DNA of 64,000 bases from Auanema rhodensis (Eukaryota; Nematoda; Chromadorea; Rhabditida; Rhabditidae), in the NCBI GenBank assembly GCA_964057225.1, contig OZ059895.1, positions 19,099,688-19,163,687 on the forward strand, in the 5' to 3' direction. The stretch's first letter is position 1, and the number at the start of each line of letters is the position of its first letter. The position numbers were made by a program, and so were the translations under genes. The notes below the pieces were generated by a model that searched no databases, was not told where the DNA came from, and worked only from the letters and a program-made list of their open reading frames with translations. Below are positions 23,345 through 39,102 of the stretch, in pieces.

Positions 23345-25190
23345 GTAAACATATTTTTATGTAGCTCAATTACAAATCTGTTATCATATTTTTTTTCTAT
23401 ATATTATACATAATTAATGATAATCATCATTCAAATATTTATTCTAAGCTAATTGTTTTCTTCTCAAATTTTGTAAAAATATCAATAACCAAACCACGTC
23501 ATCGTCATGCTAATCCAATCACATTTCTTTACCTCCATTTTAATTTGAAAAAAAAAACCATTTACACACACAACAACAACAGTAAAACAATCTAAGTCAA
23601 ACAACCTCGGTAGGAAATTAATGAACTCTCAAGTTTGTATGAAAATAAATTTTATAAATAGTATATATACATAGATAAAACGTCAATTTGTCAACTTAAA
23701 AACTATATTTGTTTAGTTCACACTTAGTTCTTTGAGCAATAAAAACCGAATGAAACAAAATAGAATTTTTAAAATTTTTTTTCTCAATAAAAATATTTGC
23801 TCGAATAAGAAAACAATTTGCTCAATTTCATTTGTTCTTCTTTTTGTCTTCTATGTCTTGTTTGTCCTATTATCACCAAAACTGTAATATGTAATATGAA
23901 TAAAAATAGTTTTGTGCTTTACATTTATTATAATTTCAACTAAATGATTTTGAAAATCAGAAATTGAAAAACATTTCTGATTTCCGGATGAGAGTTTACA
24001 TGAGATTTTTGTTTTCAAATACTAGTTCAATGCGACTTTAAAACGTATTCGACTGAACCATGAATTAATGACAAATCATTTGCTTCGGATGACAACAAAC
24101 AGGAACAATAAGCTATTTCATGCGAAGGGTATGATTTAAAAGTTCGAAATTTGATGTGAATTTGACATATATTAATTGATTATCAATTCATTCCCCCCCA
24201 GGTAATTGATATAATTGGGTAAAAATTGATGCTTCTGCTTCAACTAGTTTTACCGTTTCTACAAGAAAGAAAACAAATCAGAATACCATGTCAGAAAGAT
24301 TATTGAAGTGCGTTTCTATACATCAGATACTAGCATCTAATTATCAGCTTCCACATAGTGAGGCTGTGACTGATTGTCACTAAGTCGAGCTTAGTTCAAC
24401 AGTCAATTTCAATTGACTATCCAAGACATTGCCAACTATTTTTCTCTGAGATTTCTCACGTTAGAACGAATTTATTTCCGAATTTACAATCAGTTAACGC
24501 TATAAACCTTGCGCATAATCCTAGGAGTAAAAGCTATGGAAGAGGCTATGAGAGAGAGCTTACAGATGTGTAGAGATATAGATCATATGAAAAAGAAAGG
24601 GAAGTAGAAGGCACAAATAGAGAGAGAGAGAGACGAAGGGAAATGAAGAGTGAGAAAGTGAGTACTGAATGGCAAAATGATTAGGCTGGAAATGATACAA
24701 AGAATTGACTTCATCATCAGCTAATTAACAAGAAAAGACCAAACTATCGCCTTGTTTAACGACCAGTTCCGTTTTGACATCAGCCCCTTCCTTTTATTCT
24801 TTTCTCTCTTTATCTATGATACTCTCACTTATTCACTTTATACCTGTATCTCTTTCTCTTTAAATCGGCGGTCCTTTTTCTTCTATCGGATATGCTTGAA
24901 AATGCTGTTGATGAGGTGATAATGATGGGTGATAAGAGACGAATCACCGTTCAATCGTATTCCGAATTCTTGAATTATGTATTCGTGTTCCCAGATTTCA
25001 GTTTCAATATCTTCCAAATTAATTATCCGTTATATGTTTTTTATTTATTTTGAATTCTGTTCACAATGTGCAAAACGACTGAATTTAAACAGAAATTTTG
25101 TCTTTAATTTGTCTTTCTTTGCCATGTTTGTTTAAATTTTTCAATTAAAAATCATCGCAAAAAAAGTGATGACAGAAGACAGAAGACTAA

Positions 25191-25194
<4 letters not shown>

Positions 25195-25249
<55 letters not shown>

Positions 25250-25253
25250 GAGA
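25195..25253. repeat. (GA)n microsatellite
   Basis: Nearly uninterrupted GA dinucleotides over about 59 bases, with one T substitution near the 3' end. Confidence 0.95.
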
Positions 25254-26724
25254 AGGTATGATCATGTACCTTCTTGCTACTTCTTCTCGTGTATCATCAA
25301 TCTTCTATTGTCATTTTATAATTTTTCCTTTTAAATCATATACATGAAGTATCTAATAGAATTTTCATATCCTTTTCTTCCTATTTCTGCCAAATAAAAT
25401 ATCAAGAAATTCACACAAAATGGTTCATATAGTATTTTATGCTATATACTAATTTATTTCAAACATTGCATCATTAACTTTAGTAGTTCACTTTGCTTCA
25501 AAAAATTTTGAAAGCGGCTTAGTTTTCTGTGAGCACTTGATCAGGTGCTTAGATGCTATTCGAGATGGCCAGTTACGCTTCAATGCTTTAAAAAAAATCT
25601 TAGTTTTTTGTTTTTCTCCAACTCATTCATAACTTTAAAGTTGTAATCCAACAAGATCAAGAATATCCCATCTACTTATTCTTATATCATATTCAACTTC
25701 TCTTTCACTTTCATATAGCATAATTATAAAATATTTCAAAAAATTCTATGTACTACTAGTCGAAACAGTTCACATTCTGTGGAATAAGATGAAACTTCCG
25801 ATCTTCGTCTATCTGCTTACTGCTATGATCTTGCTTACATAGCTGCTTGTGAACTTAGACTTTTTGATCACATCCTCCGGTTGTGAACTTTTTCTTTTTA
25901 ACAGCTTCTTCCTCGTTATTATCGTTTTTCATCTACTTAACTTCAAACTTAAGTTTTAAGTAAAAAATTACAAATAATTATGAAAGCAACATATAACAAT
26001 TATTGATTATATGATTAAGATATTAAAAATTAAAAAATGTATATTTCTTTAGAAACTTTCAATATTATAATTTTTTTCTAATTTAACTATATGTATATAT
26101 ATGAAAACATTACATATTTTATATTTATTATATAAAATCTCTCATCTCATGCTCTTGAATTAAAATTAAAAAAACGAGAAAGAATACTTGAAGTATAGGT
26201 ATATCGCTCATATTCTCATATTAGACATACCCTTCTGTACACAGCAGGGCTGATACGAACGATACCAGGTATGTTGCATGTTGAATATCTGACTAACTTT
26301 TAAAGTCTTCTAGTTGTGTTATTTTTGTTTAAATTATAATATTGATTTTAACTAAAATTCTGATAAAAGTCATTTCGATAATCATTGATTTTCAATCGAT
26401 TTTCAATCGATTTGCATGCATTTTGAAGCCAGATGAGTCTGTTCCATTCTCTTCATTACACACTTTGTCTAAAAGATAGAGAGAGGGCGGACGAGAGAGA
26501 GAAATGAAACGGATACAAGATATTCATCGGCAGCTGATACTTCCTATAGGAATAGCTAGTAGACATCTTATTCAATTTGATGTTTGATTTCATTTATTTC
26601 CATAAAGATTTTTGCATTTTATCATGATTCCATTCACTAAAGTATCACATTTAGCTTTTGTAACCAATAATTGCTTCAGGCTATGACTTTGTAACGGAGA
26701 ATGTTTCAGCCTGTTCTCTTCTTA

Positions 26725-26744
26725 CTTCTCTCACTCTCTCTCTC

Positions 26745-26793
<49 letters not shown>

Positions 26794-26797
26794 ATAT
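26725..26797. repeat. (CT)n microsatellite
   Basis: CT dinucleotides with rare ACT and TTT interruptions, followed by a short (TA)n tract. Confidence 0.9.
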
Positions 26798-27605
26798 ATA
26801 TATTTATCTATCTATGTCTCATACTCCATTTCTTTCTATTTTTTCCCTCTTCTTCTCTCTAATTTTCTTTTTCTATATATCCTTCTCAAGCTATATATGC
26901 TTACAAGTTTTTTTTCTCAATTGATCTCCACGTTCTCAATATGAATAACTTGTGCGAGATTTACATAATGTAGATTATTATTTCTATTTTTATCATATTA
27001 ACTATAAAGCTTGCTATACATCTTTTAATAATATTTTTCTCAATTAGAAACATATCACAACATTACTCGTTAGGCTTTACTCATGTTAGCCAATTGTTTT
27101 GGTTAATTTTCAAATTTTTTACATTTTTACATTTACAACGCTTGATTGATGATCACTGGTTTGTTGATTGTTTGTTAAAATGACGGAAAAGTTTTAAAAT
27201 CCTTAAACTATTTAAGAAAACTTTGTACTTATCTCTAAGTTATGAAAATTTGAATTGATTGTTTTTTCTCGAATCATAGTTTGGTAATTTTTGATTATCA
27301 GTTGCAAATGACTGATATACTTATCTTTCTCTTCTCTATAGTAATCATCTATTACATACTCATTATAAACGAATTAACTATATGATATAGTTAATATAAA
27401 CTGTATTTGAGCTAAATAACATAAATTTGTAAAACTGCCTTTTCTTTCATTCTTGAAACTTTGCAATTTGAACACCTGACACTTCGTTTCACTAAGAACC
27501 CTTTTTCCGCCACTAGCTCATTTACGAATACTTTATATCTTCCCCATCGTTCTTATATATTATAATAACTTACACATATTATTTCACATGTTACAAACTT
27601 TGTTT

Positions 27606-27660
27606 TTAGGAGAGATAGAGATAGCGAGATAGAGAAAGAGAGAGAGAGAGAGAAAGAGTT
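27606..27660. repeat. GA-rich simple repeat
   Basis: GAGATA units grading into (GA)n and AAAGAG. Confidence 0.8.
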
Positions 27661-28387
27661 AATCTTTTCAAAAACTAATCGTATCATTCCTAATCCACAT
27701 ACATCTTTTCACATCTTAATTTGAAAATATACTATTATCATTATTTTACTATATTATAGAACTTTAAAATATATTTGTGAATATAATAGTCGTATATTCA
27801 GCACAATTTTTCATTCCCTCCACATGTTGTCGATCATCTAAAACTTTTATTCTCATCACATCCAGACAACTAGATGATCTTCCCTCTATTCTTTTCCCTA
27901 AAACCTCTATTCCTGTGTGGATTGCTCAATTGGCTTCTTTTTCAATTCTTCAACTTTCCATCTTGTATCACATCACCTTCTGTTGGAATTTGTTTTTGAA
28001 TTATTCAAAATAATAAAAGTTACCTTTATAGTTTTTCAATCTAACTTCCTTAAAATCATTCTTCAATTAGACAAATTTACCCAAATATTACACCCAGATT
28101 ATAAATATTTATTATATTATTAACTACATTAATATTAACAATAAAAGTTTGTTGAATGTTTTTATCTCTTTTAATATTAATTTATTTGTTGTTTTTCTTA
28201 TTTTCTCTCACATATATTAATAAGTCTTAACATGTTTATTCATATTAATTTTTAAAATCTTTTTATTTTATTTATTTCAAAACAACGTTTTATTTTCAGT
28301 TGCCCTTTATACTCAACTACTTTACGTGTTAATATTTTAGTAAGGGCATCATCGAACTGAGTATTACACCTAGGATATTAGGATAAT

Positions 28388-31300
28388 ATGAGCACAACAG
28401 GCCATTATCATCGAAGGTAATAGTAATGCTTCCTCGTTTCATCTTCTTATTCCATATTTAAAATTTATTTTTAATGTATTTGTTCATCCTGACCAATGGG
28501 TCTACAAGCAGCTACTTAAATTCCACTAAGCGTCTTTCAGATGGTCAGCCGGAACAGCTGGATCATCAGTTCCATCATCAAGCTCTTTGACCAGTACAGT
28601 TGAGCCGAGTACCTATGGCACAAGGTAATATATATATATAAGAATAAATACATTTTGCTATACATTTATGTAAATACTTTCAAGCTATCTGTTAGAATTA
28701 TCAAACTTTGTGTTAACATATCCTATCTTATTCGATTTCAGTTGGAATTCAGTGAGGTGGAATAAACCAAATACAGGAACAGGCTATCGTAGTCTATCTA
28801 CTTTGGCATCACATTTTGAACCACGAGCTTCATCAACTTCTCATTATTCTCCGTCTCCTATAGGAAGAACTACAACCAAGCCGTCTAGGTAAGCAAATTA
28901 TATATATATATATAACTTCTTGTTCTACCTCTTTTACATTTTCTATTTTTCACAATCATCATTCAATCGTCCGGAAAATCATTAAGCTTTACAATTTGTT
29001 GAACCAATGTAACTGAATTGAGTTTACTAAACAACTGAGATCAAAGAACTTCAAATCTAGACTATATGTGATAGCTTTCTTCACATTTCCTTGTTTTCAC
29101 ACTTTCTTTCGAAATATTTTAGTCGGATGGCATTTTCAATAATATTTCATTAATTCAAACTACACAGAAAAGCATATGTTCTATCTCACAAACGAACAGT
29201 ATTCAGCTGGAAAACTGAACAAAATGTTTTTTTTTATATTTCAAATGAGATTTCGATTTTGATTCATCGAATTTGATTTTTTTCTGTTCAGAATTCTCAG
29301 AATATAGATAGATATATACGTTGTGATCAATGAGAACAGAACGGTTGAAGAGCATTTGCACATCTCTGAGATAAACTCAATAATCAGTCAACTGTTCTCA
29401 TTTCTGAAAATTTTCAAAAAAAAAACAAAAAAAAACAGAGAGCTGATCTCTTTTTGAACCTCTTATTGGCATATTATCAACTTATTTATCATTCAAATAA
29501 TATAACGATTTCAATTATTATAGCTATGTTATTTTTTTTTTATTTTTAGTCGTTATAATGTAGCTATGAGTAATGCTGCTCGACATGCTGCAAACATAGC
29601 CAGGTATCGATGTTTATCGTGTAATTCCGATAATCATTAGTAATAGTATTAGAAAGTTTAAAACCTAAAACCCATATTTAATATTCAATTATTCACATTT
29701 TTCTGTGTTTTTCTCATTAAAAGATTTTTTATGTTTTACACGTCGTCTGTCATTTGTTTGAATTAAACTGTTCTATTGAGTGTCAGTTAGATTTATGATT
29801 CTTATTCTATTTTTTAAACCTTTATTCAAAAAATATATTAAATCTTTGATTTTTTTTAAAAGTTTAAATTGTTTAACATCGATAACCTCAAATTTTTTTA
29901 TAACTTAAAAATATAATTGTTTAGCTTGGGGCCATCAGTGTCAGTTCGAGCATCACGTTTTGATAGTACTATACGTGATCAAAAAGATAAATATCGGACA
30001 GAAGCTCGAGATTTAATTAATAAATGGACAAGTCGTGAACGAAATACAAACGCTTCAGGTATGTAATACTAAATATACATGAGCTTATAGCAAATATTTT
30101 GACATTTTTAATTTTTATGTGCTAAGTTCGATTATGCTTAAAAAGTTTATAATTTTTGATCTTTCATTTTATCTCAAAATATCATTTTAATGAAATTTTA
30201 TTCAAATTTTCAATAGCGCGACTGTATTTCTATTTGAATTTTATTTTTTTTTAAATATTTCCAGTTGAGCCATCATACATTTCTCGCAAAACTGACAGTT
30301 CATCATTATCATCTACAGCTTATCGTTAGTTATGAAAATATTTTAGAATTATGATACAGGAAAATATAATTAATAACATTTATATGATCTATTTAGCTTA
30401 TCGTACATCAACCATTACCCCAAGAGCTCATTCCACATCTGTATCGAGATTCTCTTCCTATGATAGACCAAGTAACTCGTACATGTCTCCTTCACCAACA
30501 CCACAATCACAGTATGTTCAATTTTATGAAACTTTAATATATATCTAATCTATTATTCCTTATTCACATATATTATATTTTTCTTTTTCAAATTTGTTTT
30601 GTTATTTGTTATATTATTATTCAGATGGTCATTCTCTACACCTTACCTACCGTAAGTTGACGAATAAATAAGCTGTTCCTAGAAACATAATACCTCATTA
30701 GAGCTTTAAAAAATTTTGATCTTAATAACCTCAGTATCTCCATTCATTTTAACTTTTTATTTCATTGTTTTGTTTTACATTAGAAAATATAATATAATAA
30801 GGTTTCATATTATTTATGTAATAATCATTTTTCTTTACAGTACCCTGAAGTCCGAACGACCATGGCGGCAACGGATGGCTGAATCACAACGTATCCGAGC
30901 TACTCATGGTGATGAAGTGAGTGCTGCTTACATGGCTTCGAGGCAGCGGCGGGCTTCATCATCACGTCGTGGAAGTCTGTCTCAGACCAGCGATATTGAT
31001 GATACGCCGCTGTCATCAGCCTTACTTCTTCGAAATTTTGGTTCTACATCGAATAGCAATCGTCCTTGCAATCTAGCAAACAGTGCTTCTTCTCCTTCTT
31101 GCTCTGGGGTGCGTAGTCAGATCGGTAGTATCTCTGTAGCTTTATATCATTGCTTTCCACGTCAGTCACATTGGCTTCAACCTTATACCGTCTCTCGTTA
31201 CATCATCTCGTCGTCAACGTCGTCATACTTGTGCCATCAGCTATAGGACAGCACAAGCAAATACACAAAGACATGCAAGCATATACACTTCACGTTGATG

Positions 31301-34300
31301 CACGAGATGCCTTGTTAAGAGAACTTTGATACAATCACGTGTACACGTCTACTATATCTCACCCGCATTCTGTAGTTTTGAAGTTATCTAAACCTTTTTC
31401 GTTTCACCTCTTGCTTGCATTTTTTTTAGTTTATACAGTAGATTAGTTTAGATTGGAATGAGTTTTCTATTATCATTTTGATTGCTTTTTATTTGTTCAT
31501 AATATATGTTAGTTAACACAACACCCTCATTTTACAATTTCAAATGTTATTATTTTCTTTTATTATAATAATATTATAATTTTTAGTTATCATCACGACA
31601 CAGAGATAGTTCTGTTTATGGACCGAATTCAAGATTTACTTCATCATTTGCTTCATATTCTGGTTATAAACCAACGGAAGATACTCCAACAAGCAAATAT
31701 ATGTCAAGGTATATATTGACAATATAAAATAATTTGTATTTATTATTACATACTCATATTGTTTCATGTTTTTAGAAGTTATTCACCAATTCGTTGTTCA
31801 AGCGATGTTTTCAAAAATCCGACTTCTAGAACTGTAACTCATACTACTGAAAGGTTTGATGTTGCAATATTTATCAAACTAACTCATAATAGACTCATCT
31901 ATTACTTTATATATGTATTTCAGACAATCAAGTCAGGAGTCTATCAATAATCGTGATGATCTTAATCGTGATAAGTACGTGTCAGCTATTCCGAAAAATC
32001 CATCTATACGAGAGAGCAGTAAGGAAAAAGAATTAGATAAACGTCGATATAGCAGCAGCAAAGAGAGAAGTTTGTTGAAAAAAATAAAATATCATAATGT
32101 AGTCTAGAATAAGGTTCATTATGTGTAAAATCAATAAAATAAATGATTGGTGAACTTATAAAACAAAAAGAAAGACATGGATGTATATGGAGAGGACAGT
32201 GTCCTGCGTGTTGCCTTCACCTTTTAACCAAATTTGTAACTCATATTGATTCATATAGATCAATAAGAAGTTATTGTTCTTATCTATATTTTCTACTATT
32301 AACCATTATAATCTGGCTAAATACTACAATAATATATTCATAAATTTCAAATATAGAAGAGCACACTCAACATTTTTATTTTTTAGCTGCTAGACGTAAT
32401 TCCCGCCAACGTAGCTTTAACTTGGAAACAACTTCTTCGAGTGAAGAAGACATAGCAGTGAAAGAAGAAACAAGGAAACAGAGAAGACGAAAGATAAAAC
32501 GATCCGGAACAGCAGAATGTAAGTCATATTTCAAAGAATTACTTCCTATCAATTATAATATTCATTTTAGTAGCTTCATCAATTCCGCCTATCGTTTCAG
32601 TAAGTTTTTTTATGAGAAAATGCTCTTTAAAATCTGGCGTATGCGTTCTGCGCTCTTACTATTCCTGTCTTTGTGATAGAAAAGTGGGAAAAAAATGAAA
32701 GCGTTGTTAATCAAGCGAATAACAGATTGAAATCTTCAATGTACACACTTGAAGCATTTCTCATATTGAATAGAAGACTATTAGCTTAACGCCCTGTGAA
32801 TCAGCCACTAACACAAAGAAACTACTGTTCATATCTCTAAATTACTTTTTTTTATTACAATTTTGACCAATATTTACTGATATTTGCTATTACAGAGTTT
32901 TCTTTTACATATACATCCATACATATATGCTAGCACATGATTCTCGTCTGCATATTATATCTGATTTTAAGAGTTTCACTCATATTTCGCCAAGATACTT
33001 TCCGAACATTAAAAAATAAAGTATAAAAAAATAATAAAAAAACATTAGGTTTACATATTTAGATTTATAATTATATTTTATTTATAGACATCTCTGAATA
33101 AGCTGTCAACTAATAATAATGAGTATGTGTTTGATTTTAATTTTAATTATATAAATTAGCAAATAATTAATATTTCATTTTAGTATCATATTGGCGCCTC
33201 AGGATACTGTTACAGGTTCATCTTCTTTCGTTAAGTTTACCTTTGAATTCATATATAACTTCAGAAATCACAAATCAAATAGTTGATCTTGCTAATAAAG
33301 ATATCCCACTATCTCCACCTACCACTCCACGTACGATACGAAAATTATCTAAAAACGGATTGTCACGGGCTCCATCTAAAAGCCAAATTATAAGTAAGTT
33401 TTAAGTTTGCATAAGTCATATAATAGATTGCAAAAATAGGAATGTTAGACATATATTTTTTTCAGAAAGCCCTTCGATCGTAGAAGTACCAGGCATCTCG
33501 AAATCGGAATCAGTGTCTAGCGTCAAATCCAACAGTTTTAAAACAGCGCCATCAGAGTCACAGAAGAAAATTTTATTGGTTTGCTTTTCTTTAAAATTCC
33601 AAAAAATTAAAATACTGAGAGGGATTCATTTATTTTTTTCATTAATTTCATATAATATCATTGCATGTAATATAAATTACTTGACATTCTTCTTACAATA
33701 ATAATAATTAAGTTAATTTAGATTGCTTAGCAAATTCATTTAGTTTTAACAGCTTTTTCTAGAGCTGCATGTCTTACATAGTTTATATAGTATTTATCTA
33801 ACATTTCAGTCTAATTCACTCGACAATATAGATGACTTGACGTATGATAGCTGTGAGGTTGGTAGCTTGTAGTCATATCATATATGTTTTCTTTATTAAT
33901 TTTGCTTCTGTTTGTTTTTATCATTTTCTCATCACAAATACTTATTACAATTTCAATTTTATTTTCTATAATTTCTTATTTCAATATAGGATGGTTCAAC
34001 ACAAGATGATGAGTCCCAATATAGTGCTGTTGCTCATTTTAAACCATTTAAGGTAACTTTAGTATATTATATGAAATATCATATCAATTTGTTTGCTTTA
34101 GCCAATGGTTAAAAGACTTGCTCCAGTACCTGGATTATGGAACATGGCTGGTGGAGAAGAAAATATTAGCAAAAACAAAGCTTTAAACCGGTTAGCATCA
34201 ATTTGTATTTTCTGATAAACTTAATTGATTCTTCTGTTTTCAGCGAGGAATCATCTGCTTGCACTTTTCTTGTTCTTGAAGTTAAACCTAACGAGTCTTC

Positions 34301-37300
34301 TACAAAAAAAATCCGATCACCTTCCGTCAAGTCTGTGGCAAAAAAAACGGATGTGACAGGTCAAAAATTACATAAAGTTGAAACGGGTGGTACAGCTTTG
34401 AAGAGTAATGAAGAAAAAATTGAAAACTCTGAGAAAGCTAGAGAAAAACCTAAGAAGGTAAATAACATTAACATTAAATTTAAATAATTGAATTCCTTCA
34501 ATAGATTTTACCGAAGAAAGTGGCAAAGGTTTCTGAAGATTCAATTTCTAAACCAACTATCAAGCAGGTGCAAACCACAGAGGTTATTCATTTCACTATA
34601 AAAATTTTATTTAATCATACCACATTGACTTTAGATAAACAAAATATTGACACAAAAGCAGAAATCTGCCTCAGTTTCGACTATCTGGAAAGATAAGCCA
34701 AGGTAATCATTACTGTAATAGCTTCTACCCATAAATTCTGTCTGTTCTCTTCCAAAATATTTTTTCTAATTCATTTGATTATACACTTAAAACTACATGA
34801 ACATAACAGAGATTCAGTGGCGCTGTGGTAAAGCGTTAAGTAGGACTAGGACCTTAGCTGGTTCGATTCCTGTCTATGATTAGATTATTCTACTGTTCAC
34901 GTACCGATTATCCATGAGTTTACATCCTTCTATGAGACAGAAAACAACGTAAAAATTTTGGTCTATGAAGTTTATTTTAATTTAATATACCATCACGATG
35001 AAGCATCCTTTTGTTAAGTTTGTCCTTTCAACAATGAACTTGTGTAGTTTATAAATCGATCTATTCAATTATTTGTTTATTCATGTTCTTCCTACCGAAA
35101 CGTCCTTAAAGCTTAAGGCTATCTCTCGTTCTTCACGACTTTCATATGAGAAAAAGCACGATGAAGAGACTAAGAACGCGCGTACTAGCTCTATCTCCTA
35201 CTGCTATTGAAAGCCCGCGCATATGTTTTAATGGGTGATGCTAATGTTGCCACTGAGCAGATTCCGCTTCAATTCCCCTGTTTTTTATTAATCTCGTCTA
35301 TTTTCACTATAATATATTCACATATCTGTGTTTCAGAGATAAAGTAGCTTTGAGAAAAATTCGATCAGCACCAACTCTTCAAGAAATTGGACTCGACAAG
35401 ACGTTAACGAAGAAATCTGTTACTATACGTATTGTCAAAGTGCATAGGCCTCCACAGTACGATTTTAAAGATGAAGAAGAAATACTTTGAAAAATTTCAA
35501 TTTTTTAGAAAAGTAAATGATTCTGTGAAGCTGAACTGTAAAGAACCAACTGTCAAAGCTGTAACAACCAATGAAACAATTGCAAATAAGGAACAAGCGT
35601 GTGGAGCTCAGGTGAAGAAAAGCAGCTTGCTCAAGTTAACGTCTGAGCATCTGAAATCTCTGAGCATCTTTCCATTTGTTGTAACATATAACTTCTAATT
35701 AAGAAAATTCCAGGTAATAGTTGATACACCTCAGAAAGGAATTAATATCAGCAAACTTCGCAAGAATATCAAAGCAGTTAAGAAAGAATTGTAATTTAAT
35801 ATTTCATGTTAAACAAATGTATGATCTTAATTCAGATACAAGCCTGAAATCGCTATTGAACCAACATATGACGAGAAGTTTACAACTAATTTGAATCCAA
35901 CATATATTGAGGTTAGAAAAGTTTCGTTTAGATTAGCAAAAACATTTCATAGTTTTCTCCTTTGCGAGCAATATGCTAAAAACTGAAAACATATGCATCT
36001 CCCATGTTTCAGCAAGACATACGCAGGTCAGCATCCAGAGCAGCTGAAGTGTTAGATGAGATGAGAGATACGGAACCATCTATGGAGTGGAATCGGGTAT
36101 GGTTGTTTAATATTTAATGAAATTACACGAAGCTGTTTATTAACGAGTTGGATCCCTTATAAACAAAAATATCGTTAGCAAATAATATATAATATTTAGT
36201 AAATAGAACATTTTAATGTGTAGGTTTTTATAAAATAGTAAACATGATTAAGATGGAGGACAAAAGGTAACTAACATAGATAAAAAAGGGACGGGAAGTG
36301 AGAAATTGAGAAAAGAAAAGAAAGAAACGAGGAAAAGAGAAGGAGAGAGAAAGAGAGGTAAAGAGAGAGATGAAGAAAGCGATTCAAACTTATATAAAAA
36401 TCAGAATATTCTACTGAATATATACCACTCTGGCCACTTCACTATGAACAAATCATATGGTGAATATTTTTCCGAACGGAGAGATAACAGCACATAAAGG
36501 AAGAACATAGCATATGAATTATGCTTAAGAATGGAAGACAGATAGAGATACAACAGCGAGAGAAATGAAGAGCGAAAGAAAGAGAGAGAGAGAGAAAGAG
36601 AAAGAGAGAAAGACATAGGTTGCGAAAAAGTAAAGGCTATGCATCAGGCTTCAGTCGTGTCACTTCCTCTGTTCTTCTCTTTACTACCACCTAGCCTATT
36701 CTCCATTTTACATATTTCCTCTCTCTCTAGTTATTCTCATCAGTATAACTGCCTGTTACTCTCATCTTTTGACCCTTTATTTTCCTCCTTTTCTTATTCT
36801 CTCTGACTGATCATTTCATCTGTCTTTTTCAATCGTCTCCCTATCCCTTCAACTGATTGTTACACGAGCCGTTGCCCCCTTGTGGTGTGTACTCCCGAGA
36901 AGCTGCAACTGCAAAACATTTCAGTTCCGACGGACTATGATTACAACTTGCCTAATCTCTCAAAATTTTACTTTGTTCATTGTCTGTAGAGACTTTATTT
37001 TTCATAATCGTATCTATAAAATCCGTTTCGGTCCTAGCGATTTGCTTATTAGTATTCCAAACCCACAAGCCAGTTTAATCATATTCAGCTTCTAATGTTC
37101 TGGTTAACCCCGACAGCATAAATTCAAAAGAGTCTTTTCGGACCAATTGAAGAAGGGTGACGATCATAAAGTTTAGCCACATCTGCTAGGCCAATTTCTT
37201 TATTTTTTTATTTTCTTTAATTTGAATCATATGACCTTTATAACATTTTTTCTTTTTCTGCCATCATAAAAAAAAGAAAAAAACGTAATAGTTTTGAGTA

Positions 37301-39102
37301 GATTTTTGATTCATTTTCCTGAACCTTTCTTGTTTTTTCTGCTCACATCTTTTGCGTTCAATGCTTTTATTGCTGTCAAAACATCATCCGATAACAAAAA
37401 AATAAAACGATATGATAAGGATATTAGTAAATCCACTTGTGTGTTAAACGGCAATGATGTGTGGGAAAAAAAATGAAAAAGCTTGTATAGATAGATGAGA
37501 ATGAATAAGACGGTGAGAGATAAAATAAGAAATGAGATTTTGTGAAGAAAATTCCTAAGGAAGAAGTCGAAGCACAGCTGTCTTCACCTCACATAATCTT
37601 AGCGTAAATTCAAGAAAACTGTTTTGTTTGTTTCTTGGAATAATATTTGTCAAACATAATTGCAAATAAAAGTAAAACGCTTTGATTTTTATTTATAATC
37701 TGATTTCTTTTGTATATATAAGAGGCTATTATTTTTATTTTTTCATTAACTGCATTATAGGACGATCTTGAAAATTCCAGTGTACTTATACTTCCGGATA
37801 AGTCTGTATTAGAAGAATACGTCAGACGGTATATTTGAATTAACTTTTCTTTCTAAACATGGAAAAGAATATAATATTATTTCTTATTTAGTTATTTATT
37901 TATTTTTATACTTATTGAAACAATATAAAATAATTTATTAAAATTAATTTTAAAACAAAACAAAACAAACAAATTCTTCATTGGCGTACACTTGTCCATA
38001 TATTCTATATGTCTCTTCTCACTTTTTTCTTTTAGTAAATTTGGTGTGAACAACATATTTTCATCCAATTATATTTTTAAAAAATTATATCATATAGGTA
38101 AACTAGAACTTTAATTTCAGGAAACGAGGTCGATTAGAGAGATTACATTCTGAGCCAATTCACGAACGTGACGAGTTATCAGATCGTGTTTCACCCTGTC
38201 CGTCCACTACCTCAGAACTTCTTCCAGCTTGCACATGTACGAATTTTAATTTTTTTTGTCTAATTTCAATGAATGTGAAATGTATATATGATTTTATTTT
38301 TTTCCCTGTTTAGCTCGAATCTTTCATCCATCATCTTATGGTCATTCGTTTATAACGACACCATCAAGAAATACATCTATTGAGCCTGTTTCAACATCAG
38401 CAACTCCAACTATTGCTGGATCTGCTATGCTTTTGGATTCCATTCAGCCAACATCTAGTTACAATAATTTTAACTGTACTCCTCAAGGATTTCTCAGGTT
38501 TTCTCAACAAGCTTTTTGGCGTGCTCATTCAATGATTAATTTTGACTTTCAGAGCTAATACAGCAAGAGCTCAATGTGCACGTCCCATACAGTTTGAAGC
38601 TCCAAAAAGTGCTTTCGAGGAACGGATGCAAATGCAAGCAAATGTCATACGAAAAGCCTCTGTTAATTCTACAACATCAGATGATGCAAAAACAGTAAGA
38701 CATTGTTACACATTTATTCTAATAAGCCTATAATCCTTAACGTCAATACGATATTTCACTTTCTGAGCTTATTATGATCTACCTCAGTGAGGATAAGCAT
38801 GTATATGAAAAAGCTGACATATATACACACAATGACAAGTCAAAATTTGCTCTTCTTTATTCTTATTCATCATTGAGTCCCTAGTTCTTTCGCTCTGCTC
38901 TTACCCACTTATACTCGGAACTTTGTTTATTTTCTCATAGTTTTTGATAAACAAAGATTTAAAAGAGAAAATTAAATAGCCTTGTACATATGTATAATTA
39001 TGATTTTGAAGTGCTATATCTCTGTTTCTCAGTTCAACATCTCGTTATGTAATATGTTGAAGTTTTTTCTCTTTATTCATGTTTACTTTTATATTATAAA
39101 AG

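Larger units (their letters stand above)
23345..28387. other. 5-kb gene-poor region upstream of the large gene
   Basis: Holds the LIM gene 3' UTR (AATAAA-type signals near 23640 and 23900), a pure GA array (25195-25253), a CT array (26725-26797), a GA array (27606-27660) and a poly-C run near 24194. No coding exon is supported; small frames at 27777-28123 have no recognisable features. It probably includes the promoter and 5' outron or intron of the large gene. Confidence 0.5.

Noticed and set aside
32032-32107. Apparent end of the large gene at a TAG near 32105
   Set aside because: Using the donor at 32068 and acceptor at 32385 restores an in-phase Arg/Ser-rich exon, so the stop is intronic.
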